Made by a program: the position numbers and the translations under genes
From: Triangularia verruculosa
Taxonomy: Eukaryota; Ascomycota; Sordariomycetes; Sordariales; Podosporaceae
Direction of reading: 5' to 3'
DNA length: 64,000 bases
NCBI GenBank assembly: GCA_033296885.1
Contig: MU863886.1
Coordinates: 248,001-312,000 of the forward strand
Shown here: in pieces, positions 33,979 through 45,331 of the stretch
Position numbering within the stretch: the stretch's first letter is position 1
Layout of the letters: every line of letters starts with the position of its first letter
The notes under the pieces: generated by a model
What the model was told of the DNA's origin: nothing
Databases searched by the model: none
What the model saw: only the letters and a program-made list of their open reading frames with translations

Positions 33979-35135
33979 CAACACTCAGTTCTAGAGAGCT
34001 CTGGCGACTCCGAAATTAAAGAGAGCGCTCCAGTTCAAGATACCGAGAAGGCCAAAGATTCCGAGCCGATCAGTCTACCGACCCCGGATGCCACACCAGA
34101 ACCCACGTTCCCGCTATTGCCTAAGTCTTCAGATGTCGAAGACGAAGACGACTTTCCTTTCATCGATGCCGAAGAGGTGGCGGATCTGCGGTCTAAGGCA
34201 CCGATCCCACCAGGCTATAACCAAGCCCCGTATACGACCGACTTACCTGCTATGCGAGAAATCACTTCTCCCGCGGGAGTTATAAGGGGGGAGGACGATG
34301 AATCTATAGGGGGTCTGGCGATAAACACTATACAACCGAGAGCGAGACTCAGGACTTAGGCACAGATAGTTAAGCTGATGATTCTAACGAGGATTTTACG
34401 CCTAATCCAGGTAGTACTGATGAAGCAGTCGCTTCGCCACCTGCTTAGGAGCGACCTCGCCGAGCCGCTGCGGAGAAGAAAGGCCCGGGCTTTTATAAAA
34501 AACTCCACGAAGGTAAACACCAGGGCTTCTTTACAGCTCATCTCGATAACCCGCGACTTTGTAAGGCAGTTTCCTACGCCTTGTCAGTTACTAAGGTCGA
34601 TCACCTATTGCAAATAATCAACAAGAGGCATATCCCTAAGAATTACCGCCAGGCGAGAAAGCTCGAGAACTACCACAACTACTGGCTCCCTGCCATGAAG
34701 GAGCAAGACGCCGGGTTAATGGAAAGGGAAGTCTACGAGCTGGTCAACACTCCCCAGGGCTACGATATCTTGCCCAGCAAGTGGGTTTACGATGAGAAAG
34801 TTGATCCCCATACTGGTGAAGTCAAAGCCAGAGCCAGATCGGTTGTCTGCGGCAACTTCGATAAAGACTCTTGGGCAAAGTCGCCTATCTACTGGTACGA
34901 AACCGTGAAGCCAGTGATGATTAAGTTGGGCTTTGAGACCCTCTCATCCGACCTCTGCTTATTCCGCCACAAAGAAACCGGCGCTTTGGTTGTCCTCTAC
35001 GTTGATGATCTCCTTATTTCAGCACCCACTATAAAGATCATTGAGGATATCGCCACCGGCTTGGAGAGCAAGTACGGCATCAAGAAGCTTGGTGAACCGA
35101 AGCGATTCCTGGGATTTGACATCAAGAGAGACCGT
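33523..35135 (+). pseudogene. Ty1/copia pol relic (integrase tail and reverse transcriptase)
   Basis: Continues from the fused frame: an acidic linker to about 34360, a disturbed stretch, then an open frame from 34581. That frame gives KWVYDEKVDPHTGEVKARAR and VVCGNF, the start of copia RT, and then jumps to ETVKPVMIKLGFETLSSDLC and VVLYVDDLLISAP with the catalytic YVDD. The palm sequence between these blocks is deleted, close to 34865. It stops at FLGFDIKRDREK (about 35133), where antisense Fot1-type sequence begins. Confidence 0.8.
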
Positions 35136-35960
35136 GAGAAGAAGCCGCCGTGCCTCGGAGGGACCTTCAGGGGCCGTTTCCGGTAGAAAGATCCGATCCA
35201 GCCATTCCAACGCGATCTCGTTGCTGGTCCAGCCGTTCTCTGAGCAACCAAAATACCACTATTCGTTAAACTCCTTACGGAACCACTGCATCTAAACGTC
35301 CTGGTCTTTGAAGATAATAGCCGGAGAGAGAGCTCTTCCATCTTAGCTAATACACTCCAGAATAGTCGTCCAAGCCCTGGATCCGTCCTCCTGGACGTAC
35401 ACCGCCTTGGGAGATACCTTACTGGACCCAACCACAAGCCCATTCCTCCCCTTACCCTCCATAATTCCTATCTCATCGGTATTATATTTTTTCTTGCGTT
35501 GGATCCAATCCACGGTGTCGTACAAGTCGAAAAACATGTTAATATTGGTCTTGGAGGCACCGTTGATACGGCGATAGTCGATAGTACGACCCATCTTGGT
35601 CTTTACCTCAGGGTGACGGTGAAAGAAGCCATCTATCCATCGCTTTCCTAGAGGCTCTGTATCGCCCTATTGGACCAGAATAAAGGAGGCTACAGCTCGC
35701 AGGTGTTAATGGGTGGGGGCGAAGCCGAGGCTCTCTTGACGTAATATCCACTGAACAAGTAGGTCTTCGTGCTCAGTGGAAAGCCGTTGCCGCTCCTCGT
35801 GGGCCTCTTGACGAGTGGTAGATCCAAGGAGGCGATGGGAGAGGGTGCCCCGCAGTACTCCATGCCGCAAAGCGGCTTGCCGCTGAGAATACCCGGCTTT
35901 GACGTCGGATATGGCGTTTTGAAGGTCTTCTTCAGTATAATTAGCCATTGCTGAATCCAT
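35136..35960 (-). pseudogene. Fot1/pogo-type transposase, truncated
   Basis: Starts at 35960 (or the internal Met at 35948: MANYTEEDLQNAISDVKAGY) with a psq-type helix-turn-helix, followed by a CENP-B/Tc5-type HTH (HEDLLVQWILRQESLGFAPT). Stops at 35708-35706 and two later points break the frame. The first catalytic Asp is in YNTDEIGIM, followed by DGRALSPAIIFK and NEWWYFGCSENGWTSNEIAL. The rest of the DDE domain is missing; the frame runs into copia sequence at about 35135. Confidence 0.82.
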
Positions 35961-36230
35961 TGAGCAAAAAGAAGGAAGAAAACTTACAATTCGGGTTGGA
36001 TGGGTGAGAAACTGGAAGTGGTGGTGTTGAGGTTAGTGGCGTTGATGTGGAAAAGTTACCTGGCTCGTTGGTGGGTCGGCGGGCTGGCTCCTCACTCATC
36101 TTACGAAACTGGGCGCGTGGGGAACTATTTGGGAGCGTTGTGGCCTCATGATAGTCTTGGAGGCCTATCTTGTATCTATCTATTTCGGGTTCGGAATAAC
36201 CGTGTCCGAGCTCTTTTCTTAGTAAGTCTT

Positions 36231-36331
36231 CCAAGTCAAGTCAAGTCAGGGTTCGATCAAGTCAAGTCTGGCTCAAATTAGTCAAGTCAAGTCAAGTCCG
36301 AGGCCAGACTTGACTTGATTTGACTTGTTGA
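36231..36331. repeat. CAAGT-rich repeat, probable subterminal or inverted repeat
   Basis: Several runs of (TCAAG)n on the plus strand (36231-36295) followed by the complementary GACTTGACTTGATTTGACTTG (36307-36327). It lies about 280 bp upstream of the Fot1-type transposase start, where the terminal inverted repeat of that element would be expected. Confidence 0.55.
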
Positions 36332-37273
36332 CAGCGCTGCTCCGTCGGCTGATCCTTCCTCTCCGTGAGCGAGCCGCCGTGGGCTCCCGTGAGGCCCGTC
36401 GGCGTGCGCAGAAGACGGATTGGTTTGCCGACCCTGGATACGTGTCGTAACGGTGCTGTCCTCCTTCTTCTGGACCTTCAATATGGCGTCGATCTCCTCG
36501 CGGCTGGGAAGTCCCATGCCCCGCAAAGGCGAATCTTGGAGGTCCTGCAACATTGTATAGAAGTGGCGGCCGCGTTGGGCGGCAGTGTTGTCGTCCTCCT
36601 TGATCTCGCTAGCCCGGACGGTGGATAGGACATCCAGAAAGGCTTCGTAATGGTCTTGTGGGTCGATCCCCTCGACGTTTGCTCCGACGCCGTCATTGTC
36701 CCCCGCCTGGTCGCCAAAATCATACGCGTCCACGGTGTCCTCGGATTCCTGTTCCAGCCCTTGCAGCTTCCGATCAGCACGGGCGTCGTCCGCCGAGACG
36801 CGTAGCAGAGCGATGTTTCGAACGTGAGAACGAATTCGAGCGCCCAGCTGCCCCTCGTGCGATTGCCAAAGTCCCGGTATGTCAGCCGCTGGCTCGCCCC
36901 GAAACCTTTCCCATGGGACGAAGAGCGCAAGATGCAAGACCGCGTTTCTATACGTAGAGGGTGTAAGTGGTCGCCTCCTGGGGGTCCTGGACCGCGAGCT
37001 GATCCAAGGCCCTAAGCTGGTCGATTCCACCGTTTGGATCCTGGTGGTTCTTCCCGACAACTGGGAACTCATTCGGCAGAACATTTTGTCCGCACACAGC
37101 ACCTCCACGCCCACATCGTCAGGCCCTGTAACCGGTTCACCTACGACGCCACGACCAGCTGGCCCCCGTGGGATTGCGAGCAGAAACCCATTCTCGTCCC
37201 CCAGCCGCGCCCGAAATTTGACGCCACAGTAAAACACATCTCCCCCGACGCTGCCCCCGAACATACAGATCAC
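36287..37273 (-). pseudogene. Possible Helitron-type protein fragment
   Basis: An open frame of 328 codons, but only the part from about 36980 to 36430 looks like old coding sequence: TYRNAVLHLALFVPWERFRG, RIRSHVRNIALLRVSADDAR, then an acidic linker and GMGLPSREEIDAILKVQKKE. The order of a hydrophobic PWxxF block, an NIxLLxxxxDDRxxR block and an acidic linker resembles the region before the helicase in fungal Helitrons. No Rep HUH motif or helicase motif I is present, and the frame upstream of about 36990 looks shifted. It could also be an unknown host protein. Confidence 0.4.
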
Positions 37274-38283
37274 AACACGACCGAGCCACGGGCCACCCCT
37301 GAAGCACCACCGAACTCGACCACAGTCGACGTTGAGCCAGTGCTTACAATCTCAAGCTCAGGTATGACTCTCCCTTCCAGTTTTCTAACTCAGCTAACCG
37401 CCAACGAGATACCGATCACACCGGTGATGCTTCAGACACAGAGCAGCTGTTGGAAGATCAACTCGCTCCGAGTAGCACCAACCCAACAAGGAAGAGGAAG
37501 AAGCAAAGCTCTCCCGAGCCGGTCAGAAGCAAAAGATCCACGACCGGAAAAAAGAAGGCGCGGCTGTATGACTAGATCCTGCCATCAGTACAAGACAACA
37601 CCTTTCCTTATTCTGCCAACTTTTTTATCATCAATAGCCTTAACATCAGGTACATGCAATGATATCGAGCCTGCAAAGCCCGCCGGCGGTAGGCGATCAG
37701 CTCGTTCTGTAACAGGCCACGCGTTGATGTTGCACAAGGCGAGGGAGGAATTGACTAGATTGCTTCGAATGAAGAGAGAAGGAAAGAGAAACTAGATGAC
37801 AGGAGGAAAGGAGGCAGCTTTATCGAGCAGCAGAAACACAGGTAGAAGGTTCTAGCACAACCCGTCCATGTGGGGCTCGAACCCACTGATGGACCACAGG
37901 TTCTGGCATCGCCGAACCTACCCACGGGCCCAGCCCGTCACACGTTCCTCCAGGCTCCTTTGGCGGGCCGCGGAGCGGCACGGTCCCCCTGTTGGTAATA
38001 TAGTGACAAAGAAGCTTCTGCTCAGTTGACAGAAAGACAAAGAAACACCTTGAAAGTGCTTGAACCTAGATAACAGACTATAAAATTACCTATCCTCCCA
38101 CACCCTCCCTGTGGCACGCTATGAAAAAAAAAAGAGAGAGGAAGGAAACACTAGGAGATAAAAAATGTGATAACTACTTCCTGCTGACACCGGGCTAACT
38201 TCAGAGAACTTTATAACCAAGACACAAACTAAAGAACAACCAACCAGTACAACTATTCCAGAAATATAAACTATTCCTATATT
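37274..38283. other. Spacer before the ankyrin receptor, with low-complexity frames
   Basis: A plus-strand frame to 37795 is open but of mixed composition. A basic tail (TRKRKKQSSPEPVRSKR) is seen in another frame at 37480-37550. A tRNA-like structured segment is at 37861-37950. The remaining 300 bp are the 3' flank of the ankyrin receptor, with an A-rich run at 38127-38150. Confidence 0.4.
37861..37950 (-). other. tRNA-like structured segment with perfect B box
   Basis: On the minus strand a T-arm-like hairpin, GTGGG-TTCGAGC-CCCAC, contains a perfect pol III B box (GGTTCGAGCCC). It is extended by a GTCCAT/ATGGAC stem. Next to it is a hairpin AGGTTC..GAACCT, and GGCCCGT/ACGGGTT can pair around both. 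A normal four-arm tRNA with a recognisable A box and anticodon loop cannot be drawn, so I do not call a tRNA. It could be a tRNA-derived SINE head. Confidence 0.35.
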
Positions 38284-39525
38284 TCAACCGGCGCCCTTGT
38301 CGAGCAGCTGCTTGACGATACCGTCGTGCCCGTGTTCAGCGGCCCACGATAGCGGCGTCCAGCCGTACTTATCCTCCGCGTTAACGTCGGCGCCCTTCTC
38401 GAGCAGCTGCTTGACGATACCCTCGTACCCGTGTCGAGCGGCCAACAATAGCGGCGTCCAGCCGTACTTATCCTCCGCGTTAACGTCGGCGCCCTTCTCG
38501 AGCAGCTGCTTGACGATACCCTCGTACCCGTGTCGAGCGGCCAACAATAGCGGCGTCCAGCCGTACTTATCCTCCGCGTTAACGTCGGCGCCCTTCTCAA
38601 GCAGCTGCTTAACGATACCCTCGTACCCTTGTCGAGCGCCAAACAATAGCGGCGTCCAGCCGTTATTACCACCCCGCGCGTTAACGTCGGCGCCCTTCTC
38701 GAGCAGCTGCTTCACGATACCCTCGTACCCTTGTTGAGCGGCCCACAATAGCGGCGTCCCGCCGTCGTACTTATCCTCCGCGTTAACGTCGGCGCCCTTC
38801 TCGAGCAGCTGCTTCACGATACCCTCGTACCTTTGTCGANNNNNNNNNNNNNNNNNNNNNNNNNNNNNNNNNNNNNNNNNNNNNNNNNNNNNNNNNNNNN
38901 NNNNNNNNNNNNNNNNNNNNNNNNNNNNNNNNNNNNNCGCGTTAACGTCGGCGCCCTTCTCGAGCAGCTGCTTCACGATACCCTCGTACCCTTGTCGAGC
39001 GGCCAACAATAGCGGCGTCCCGCCGTCGTACTTATCCTCCGCGTTAACGTCGGCGCCCTTCTCGAGCAGCTGTTTAACGATACCTTCGTACCCTTGTCCA
39101 GCGGCCAACAATAGCGGCGTCCAGCCGTTATTACCACTCCGCGCGTTAACGTCGGCGCCCTTCTCGAGCAGCTGCTTTACGATACCCTCGTGCCCTTGTT
39201 GAGCGGCCAACAATAGCGGCGTCCAGCCGTCGTACTTATCCTCCGCGTTAACGTCGGCGCCCTTCTCGAGCAGCTGTTTAACGATACCCTCGTGCCCTTG
39301 TTGAGCGGCCCACGATAGCGGCGTCCAGCCGTAATCACCTTTCCTCGCGTTGACGTCGGCGCCCTTCTCGAGCAGCTGCTTCACGATACCCTCGTGCCCT
39401 TGTTGAGCGGCCAACAATAGCGGCGTCCAGCCGTCATCACCTTTCCTCGCGTTGACGTCGGCGCCCTTCTCGAGCAGCTGCTTGACGATGCCGTTATGCC
39501 CAAAATGTGACGCTATCACCAGGCT
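38284..39525 (-). repeat. Ankyrin repeat array with near-identical 99-102-bp units
   Basis: Twelve units of 33-34 residues, each built on GIVKQLLEKGADVNA. Most differences fall at two places: the residues after VNA (RKGDD, RKGDY, EDKYD, RSGNN, RGGNN, EDKY) and the block before GIV (LLLAAQQGHE, LSWAAQQGHE, LLFGARQGYE). Two neighbouring units (38390-38590) are almost identical at the DNA level. Such homogeneity favours gain and loss of units by unequal recombination. Confidence 0.92.
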
Positions 39526-42265
39526 GGTAACATAGCTGGGAGCGTACCACTCTGACTTGTCCCAATAGATATCAGACCAAGCACGATAACTCTCCGACTC
39601 TGGGTTACAGATCCTTAAAACGGAAGGCACTATGGCAGAATCGCTGTCGATGCAGGCCTTGCGAACGTGAGCACCCCAATTTTCGGCCGAGTAAATCAAG
39701 AAGGTGTGGCTCTGGAGGCATTGGCCGGTTCCCACACTTGCAGTCCTCGGAATAACGTCGGAATTGAGGAAGTCAAGGTAGAGTACACAGACATCTGCAA
39801 GAACCTTGTGTACATCGCGGCTGGTGATGGAATGTTGCCAGCGTAACTCTGACAAAACAGTTGGAGGCGGTGGCCGATCTGCGAGGAGAAACTCTCGAGC
39901 AGTTTGGTGAAGGAAATAAATCTTGCCGTGGTGGATGGAGACGAACAATCCACAGCAAGATCTGAGACGAGACTGAAAGACCTCGTCTTCCTCCAGGTCG
40001 AGATCGTCAAACGACTGTGATTTGTCGTCGACGTTCACGGCAACGTTCATTTCCGACAGTGTCAGCGGCCGACTCGCTGCCAAGATAATACTCAAGGCCT
40101 TCCGAGCCAAGGAGGGTTCCGTAGACTTTCTCAGGATCTGCTCGTACGCATCGTTGACAGTCGCCGGCAGTGTCGCGATGGCCGATTCAACGCCCTTCGC
40201 TGTTTTCTTGAAGTCTTTTGTTCCCAAGTAGTCGAACACGAGGTACGCCCAAAGGTAAGTGCGGTGAGGCATTCTGAGCAATCGTCGTTCTAGGCACTCC
40301 TTGACTGCGCTCGAGAGGGATTTCTCCCCCGCCAGCTGGCCGACCCGGTACTGGATGACGTAGTTGACTTCCTGGCTGATAGCATCCGATTCTTTCTCGC
40401 CCGGGATACGGACGTGTGGGAAGGCGTCCAACAGGCTCACGAACTTGGACACGATCTGCTCGTATGGGCGGCTTGTCAAAAGATATTTCAACTTGCCGTA
40501 GCACGGCTGACCGCTGCCGAATTGACCTCGCACATTCCGCATCAAGTTCTCAAACTCCAACTCGGCGCATTCATCCAGGGCGTCCAGAACGACGATGACA
40601 GGCCCGACCCGGGGATCTTTGACGACAGCTTCGAAGATGGTCCAGAGCGAACTTGTGGAGTTGACCAGACCTTTCCCGTCGTTGGCGAAATGCTTCATCG
40701 CGTGTTCGATCAAGGACGGCTTCTGAGAGAAGAGTTGGTGGAGCAGAGCGCAAAGTGCTTGGCGGACCGTGTTCTGGTCCTGATCTTTGAAGAAAAAATA
40801 GCCTATGGTCGCTGATGATCGTGGTAGGACAACGTTGATTAGATGCTTGGCCAAGACCGACTTTCCACACCCAGGGTCCGCGGAGACCAGCAGTGGTCCT
40901 GACTCCTGTTTCAACCACTTCTGGAAGTTGTCGTGTTTGAGGAACCACTGGCAAGTGCCATCCACTCGGTCCTCCACGCGATCCTTGTACCACTCGTATG
41001 TAGCGTCCTTGTTGCTGTTGGTGAGACGGAACAACTGAAGACACTCTTCTTGCTTGTCGGACAGCTTCTGCTTGAATGCGTCCTCTTGGATACCAAGCTG
41101 CTTTTTCGCGATGCCCAGGTGTGCTTCGGCAACCTGCAGATGCTGTTCCGAGACAGACAGGTGCTGTTGCATGGTCCCAAGAGATTCCGTGCTCCTCTTC
41201 TGGAGAGCTTCGAGCTCCTGTCTCGCCACGAACGCATTGATCTGAATCAGATTTTGGTTCACAGTGGCGTCGAGCTCGTTGATCTTGCGTGTCATCTGCG
41301 TCCAATCTTGTGTCTGAAGCGTGTCTCTAATATATCGTCCGATGCCGCTTTGGTAGAACCGGAGGACGCTTTTGATCAAGAACTCGAGGATGTGCCGGTA
41401 GAGGGTAACATTGTCTTGGGCAGCTTCGGCCATCAAAGCATCGGCCACCCCGGGGTTCTGGCCGAGCCGCAACAGCAGGGGCTCCAGGGCCGCGTAGTAG
41501 CGCATGCGGGCGGTGACGTAGGCGAACCCGTCACGGTTGGCTTCATTTGCCCTCTGGGGATTTGTGAGGAGCGGTAGGATGATGGCGACGCCGGCCCAGG
41601 CGATCGAAGCCTCTGGCGAAGCCTTGACGGCCTCCCCGATCCAGCCTTTGGCCCACATGACCAACTGAGCGGCCCCGGCAATCTGGTCCCTAAGGACAAA
41701 CTCATGGCCGGCAATCGTGTATTTGGCCTTGTTCTCTTCCAATCGTTCCAACCCTCGGGCAATGATAGTGTCCAGTTTCTCGTGGCGAGATGGTTCTTGA
41801 GAGACGGAGGCCGTGTCGTCAACTGTAGCTGAAAAGTACGTTGGTTAGTATGGCTGACATGGGCGCACAACCGCGACCAGAAAGGGGTGCATAAGTACCT
41901 GTCTTCTGAGCCTCGTCCGAGAGCAACTTCTCGTACTCTGCCACCAAATACGGGTCTTCTTCCGCTAGAGTATCGTATGCACGGTCCCAAGGAGACTGAG
42001 TGCTCGGCGGACGATTCCCCGGGACAGCTTGGAGGTTAGTCGAGCTGTCTGCAGGGGGCTGGATGCTGCTGCTGGCAGAGGCGGTCCCGGCTGGCCTAGC
42101 ATGAGACGATATCTTTTTTTCTTTCTTGTCCCAGAGTCGAAATCTTTCAAAGCATTTATTCCCTGCATTGGGCACCGTTCCGGGATGTCCTGCCGTGATC
42201 TCTGAGCCCGACAGCTTAGGCCCCTCTGCCTGGTGCTCGCCGAGCCTGTGCCAGAGGCGCCTCAT
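38284..42265 (-). CDS. NLR-type receptor: NWD-type N-terminus, NACHT, ankyrin repeats (contains sequence gap)
   Basis: Exon 1 is 42265-41899 (an in-frame Met at 42307 is an alternative). A 70-nt intron follows, then exon 2 from 41828 (or 41822 with a nearby second acceptor) to TAG/TGA-type stop at 38284; about 1,303 residues. Exon 1 holds WDRAYDTLAEEDPYLVAEYE. The region from about residue 150 (HEFVLRDQIAGAAQLVMWAK to ARMRYYAALEPLLLRL) matches the NWD NACHT-NTPase N-terminal domain. A coiled coil (about 320-390) follows. NACHT Walker A is DPGCGKSVLAK (Lys near 445) and Walker B VIVVLDALDEC (near 533-543). Then a winged-helix part (IYFLHQTAREFLL) and 12 ankyrin repeats. No stop interrupts it apart from 98 Ns, so it may be functional. 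Ligand unknown; cytosolic non-self or damage sensing is inferred from the family. Confidence 0.88.
38840..38937. other. Assembly gap (98 Ns) inside the ankyrin array
   Basis: A run of 98 N lies between two repeat units. The flanks stay in the same frame if the gap is taken at face value. Because the units are almost identical, the assembler may have collapsed or miscounted repeats here, so the true number of ankyrin units is unknown. Confidence 0.99.
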
Positions 42266-42307
42266 GGTTGAGAGTCGACTATGGACGCGCCGGCTTATCA
42301 ACTGCAC

Positions 42308-42743
42308 GGGCTGGTAGTCGAATAGCCTAAGAGAAGTAGAATACCAGAAAGCACTGAGTTGAAAGAAGGATGCCTAGACGATAAAGAGGACGGGGTGGTG
42401 GTTCGACAATTCTGGGTGTCGTAAACCCCTCACTACCAGAGGCTCAGCTCCTCGAGTCCTCGGGCAGCCAAGCTGAATTGGCCCAACCAGGGGTTGGGCA
42501 CCAGCTGAACAGGCGGCCTCGCATGTCGGCCCGAGCTTGCTGGATCCAATCATTCTTTTTCATTTCCAGTCCTTTCTCCTCGTCCACTGAGTCCCTTCCG
42601 TAACAATACATGTAACAGTGGACGGAGTTCGTTGTACTTACTGTAACGTAGTCTACTATTGAGTGGAACAACCCATTGAGTGGAAACACTTTTCCTATAA
42701 CCATAACCACCTAACTTTAAGACGCGTTTTCTCGACCACAACA
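42308..42743. other. Upstream flank of the ankyrin receptor and 5' end of a pogo-like element
   Basis: About 435 bp with the receptor promoter on the right-hand side of its start and, near 42600-42700, short GTGGA and TTGAGTGG direct repeats that may belong to the end of the neighbouring transposon. No gene. Confidence 0.4.
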
Positions 42744-44487
42744 ATGTCCGATAGCTTTCCAGAAAATCGATTTCTTCTTGCGATCAATGCGACTCGGTCG
42801 ACACTACGTTTAAGCATCCGTCGTGCCGCAGAGATCTACAACGTACCTCTAACGACAGTCTACCGCAGAATGAATGGCCAGACCGTAAAAGCCGACAGCT
42901 ATTACCGCCGTTCGAATTTGACGAAGATCGAAGAGGAGGCAATTTTTCAATATATACTTAATTAAGACTCGCGAGGGTTTTCGTCTAGGCCTGCGGACGT
43001 GAGTGATATAGTCAATCTTCTGCTTCAGAAACGCGGGGCGCGATACGTCGGAAAGAACTAGACAAGCCGCTTTATTACACGCCGTTTAGAGTTAGATACG
43101 CGTTTTAATCGCGTCTATAACTATCAGAGAGGCCTCTGCGAAGATCCTACAATTATCGGGCCACAGTTCCGGCTAATTACTAATATACGAGCGAAATACG
43201 GGATCCTCGACTACAACTTCAATAACTTCGACGAGACCGGCTTTATAATAGGCATAATACGGCCTAGGATAGTAGTTACACGCTCCGATTAGGTCGGCAA
43301 ACCAAAGGCCATTTAGCCGGGAAATCGAGGATGGGCGACAGCGATTTACAGTATCGCTAACGACGGGTATATAGTGCCGCCTTTCTTAGTAGTGAAGGGC
43401 CGTTTCCACCTCGCTAGCTAGTACTCGGAACATTAAATACCGGACGACTAGGCCGTCGCAATAATAAGCAACGGATGGACAGATAATAAGACTGGTCTGG
43501 AATAGTTGCAGTATTTTGATTAGTATATTAGATGCCGTTGGAGGGGTATATATCGGATGCTGGTGCTCGACGGCTATAAGAGTTACATTAACGCCGAATT
43601 CGAGGACTATTGTAAGGAGAACAACATTATAACGCTCTGTCTCCCTTCCCATTCCTCGCACCTTACTTAGCTTCTAGATATCGGTTATTACAGCGTCTTA
43701 AAGAAGATATACGGTGCTGAAATCGAACACTTTATCAGAGCCCGGATCACGTACATCACTAAGCCCGAGTTCTTCCTTGCGTTCAAAGCCGCCTTCCGCC
43801 GGACTCTCACTCAAGAAAACATTGTCGGGGGTTTTCGGGGGTCTGGACTTATCCCTTACGACCCGCACGCCGTCCTTTCGAAGCTAGATATTAAGTTGCT
43901 GTGACGAACCCCTGTACAGAACCTCTGAAAGGGATACTCGGTTGAAGGCTACTTCTGACAATTGGTTCGGTGCAGCTAAACAGTGCACAACAAGATGTCT
44001 CAATGTAAACACAAGATACCGTGAATACAAGCTGTGATTGTATACTGCGGAACTATCTACAAGCTATCTAGTTCCTCCGTATATATAGACCACCATTTCC
44101 TGGATCATTGTCTTTCCCTAATGATCCCTAGAGCCGGATCGTTGGATCATCACAATGATCCAATGATCCCATTCCAGGATCATGCCTTTAATCCAATGAT
44201 CCTCTCCTGGTAGGTCTGCTTCCTATTCCTCTGATTGGCTGTCCCCTTCTTCCTTCTGATTGGCCGACACTGCCGGGAGTCCGCATTCAAGAACGTAACA
44301 GTTGCGGACACCAACCCCCCCGGCGACTCCTGATGGATTACTAATACCTTAGGTCTTTAAGACGCCCCAAACCACCAACGACGCCCTCTCGCAGTCTATC
44401 CTTATTAAAGCTCGGATTACAAGATATTAGTCGAGCTCTCTAACCCTGATTTTAGCCGCTGTCGATCAGCTCTCAAGAGCAACGTTT
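42744..44487 (+). pseudogene. Pogo/Fot1-type transposase relic (third pogo family member)
   Basis: Begins MSDSFPENRFLLAINATRST with a helix-turn-helix (IRRAAEIYNVPLTTVYRRM). It continues in frame across many TAG/TAA codons: FNNFDETGFIIG (first catalytic Asp, about 43225), LVLDGYKSYINAEFEDYC (second Asp, about 43565), LDIGYYSVLKKIYG (third Asp, about 43675) and PYDPHAVLSKLDIKL (to 43895). A solo LTR interrupts it at 43900-44300. The C-terminal part resumes (RTPTPP, then SQSILIKARITRY) to about 44487, where LINE sequence starts. RIP-type stops show it is dead. It is a different family from the two 1,862-bp elements. Confidence 0.85.
43900..44300 (-). repeat. Solo LTR (401 bp) with target duplication GTTGC
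   Basis: Starts TGTGACGAACCCC and ends GAACGTAACA on the plus strand, so it points left. GTTGC flanks it on both sides (43895-43899 and 44301-44305). Its U3 is packed with GGATCATTG/CAATGATCC motifs. It is almost free of RIP although it sits inside an RIP-mutated transposase, so it is the younger insertion. Confidence 0.92.
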
Positions 44488-45331
44488 GTAGCAGAAAAGA
44501 CGGCAGTTATCCACTTTACCCGCAAGGCCTACAAGGCTGACTCGGAACCCTTCATTATTAAAGGGCAAATTGTTGAGCCGAAGAATCACGTTAGGGTCCT
44601 TGGCGTAATTATGAATTTTAAGCTTCGGTATAAGGAATACATTATAAGGGCAGCCTTTAAGGGGCTTAAGGCAGCGATAGCGCTGAAGCGTCTCTTCGGA
44701 CTGTTTCCATGTATAGCTCGGCAGCTATTCACTAGTACAGTTATACTAATAATGGACTACGCTTCTACTATTTAAATACACGAGTGTAATTAAAAAGCTG
44801 CACCGGCTATCTATAGAGTATAAAAAATAGGTCCCTGTGAGGCCTAATTTACAGTGGACTGACAGCTGTAATACTACGTGGTTATAGGTGTGAAGGATCG
44901 GAGGATTCGGCCAAGTCCCTGCCCGAAGAGCTTACCCGACACCAAGCACTTACCCGGCACCTGTGCCCGGGCTCCACTCAGCACTACAGGCCACTTCAAA
45001 AGCTTGCATCGGGCTAACCAGTGGGCCAAAATGGCTATAGTTTTATATTTAAGCTTATAAGGTCTATATACACCGTTGGTTAAAAGGGCTAAGCCTTAGG
45101 CTTACGTTAACCCGCACTTTGCAAAAAGGGGGGCGGTTTGGGTGAAGATTTGTATGGGCGTGAGTCGCCATTTCAGCAACTCTCACCAAAATCGGGGTCC
45201 GGTAAGCCGTACTCTAGCTCATCTGCCCGCCCTAGCGTGCGAGGCCCTACAGGTCACTCGGCGAGTCTGTGGTAGAGGTCGAGTACGAACCCTACTACAG
45301 AGGATATGACAATGATTTATAGAAGGCTAGC

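Noticed and set aside
37861..37950. A true tRNA gene on the minus strand
   Set aside because: The T-arm is perfect, but there is no acceptable D-arm with A box and no anticodon stem with a 7-nt loop.
38297..38737. Plus-strand open frame of 146 codons opposite the ankyrin repeats
   Set aside because: It is the antisense shadow of a tandem repeat; any stop-free antisense unit stays open when repeated.
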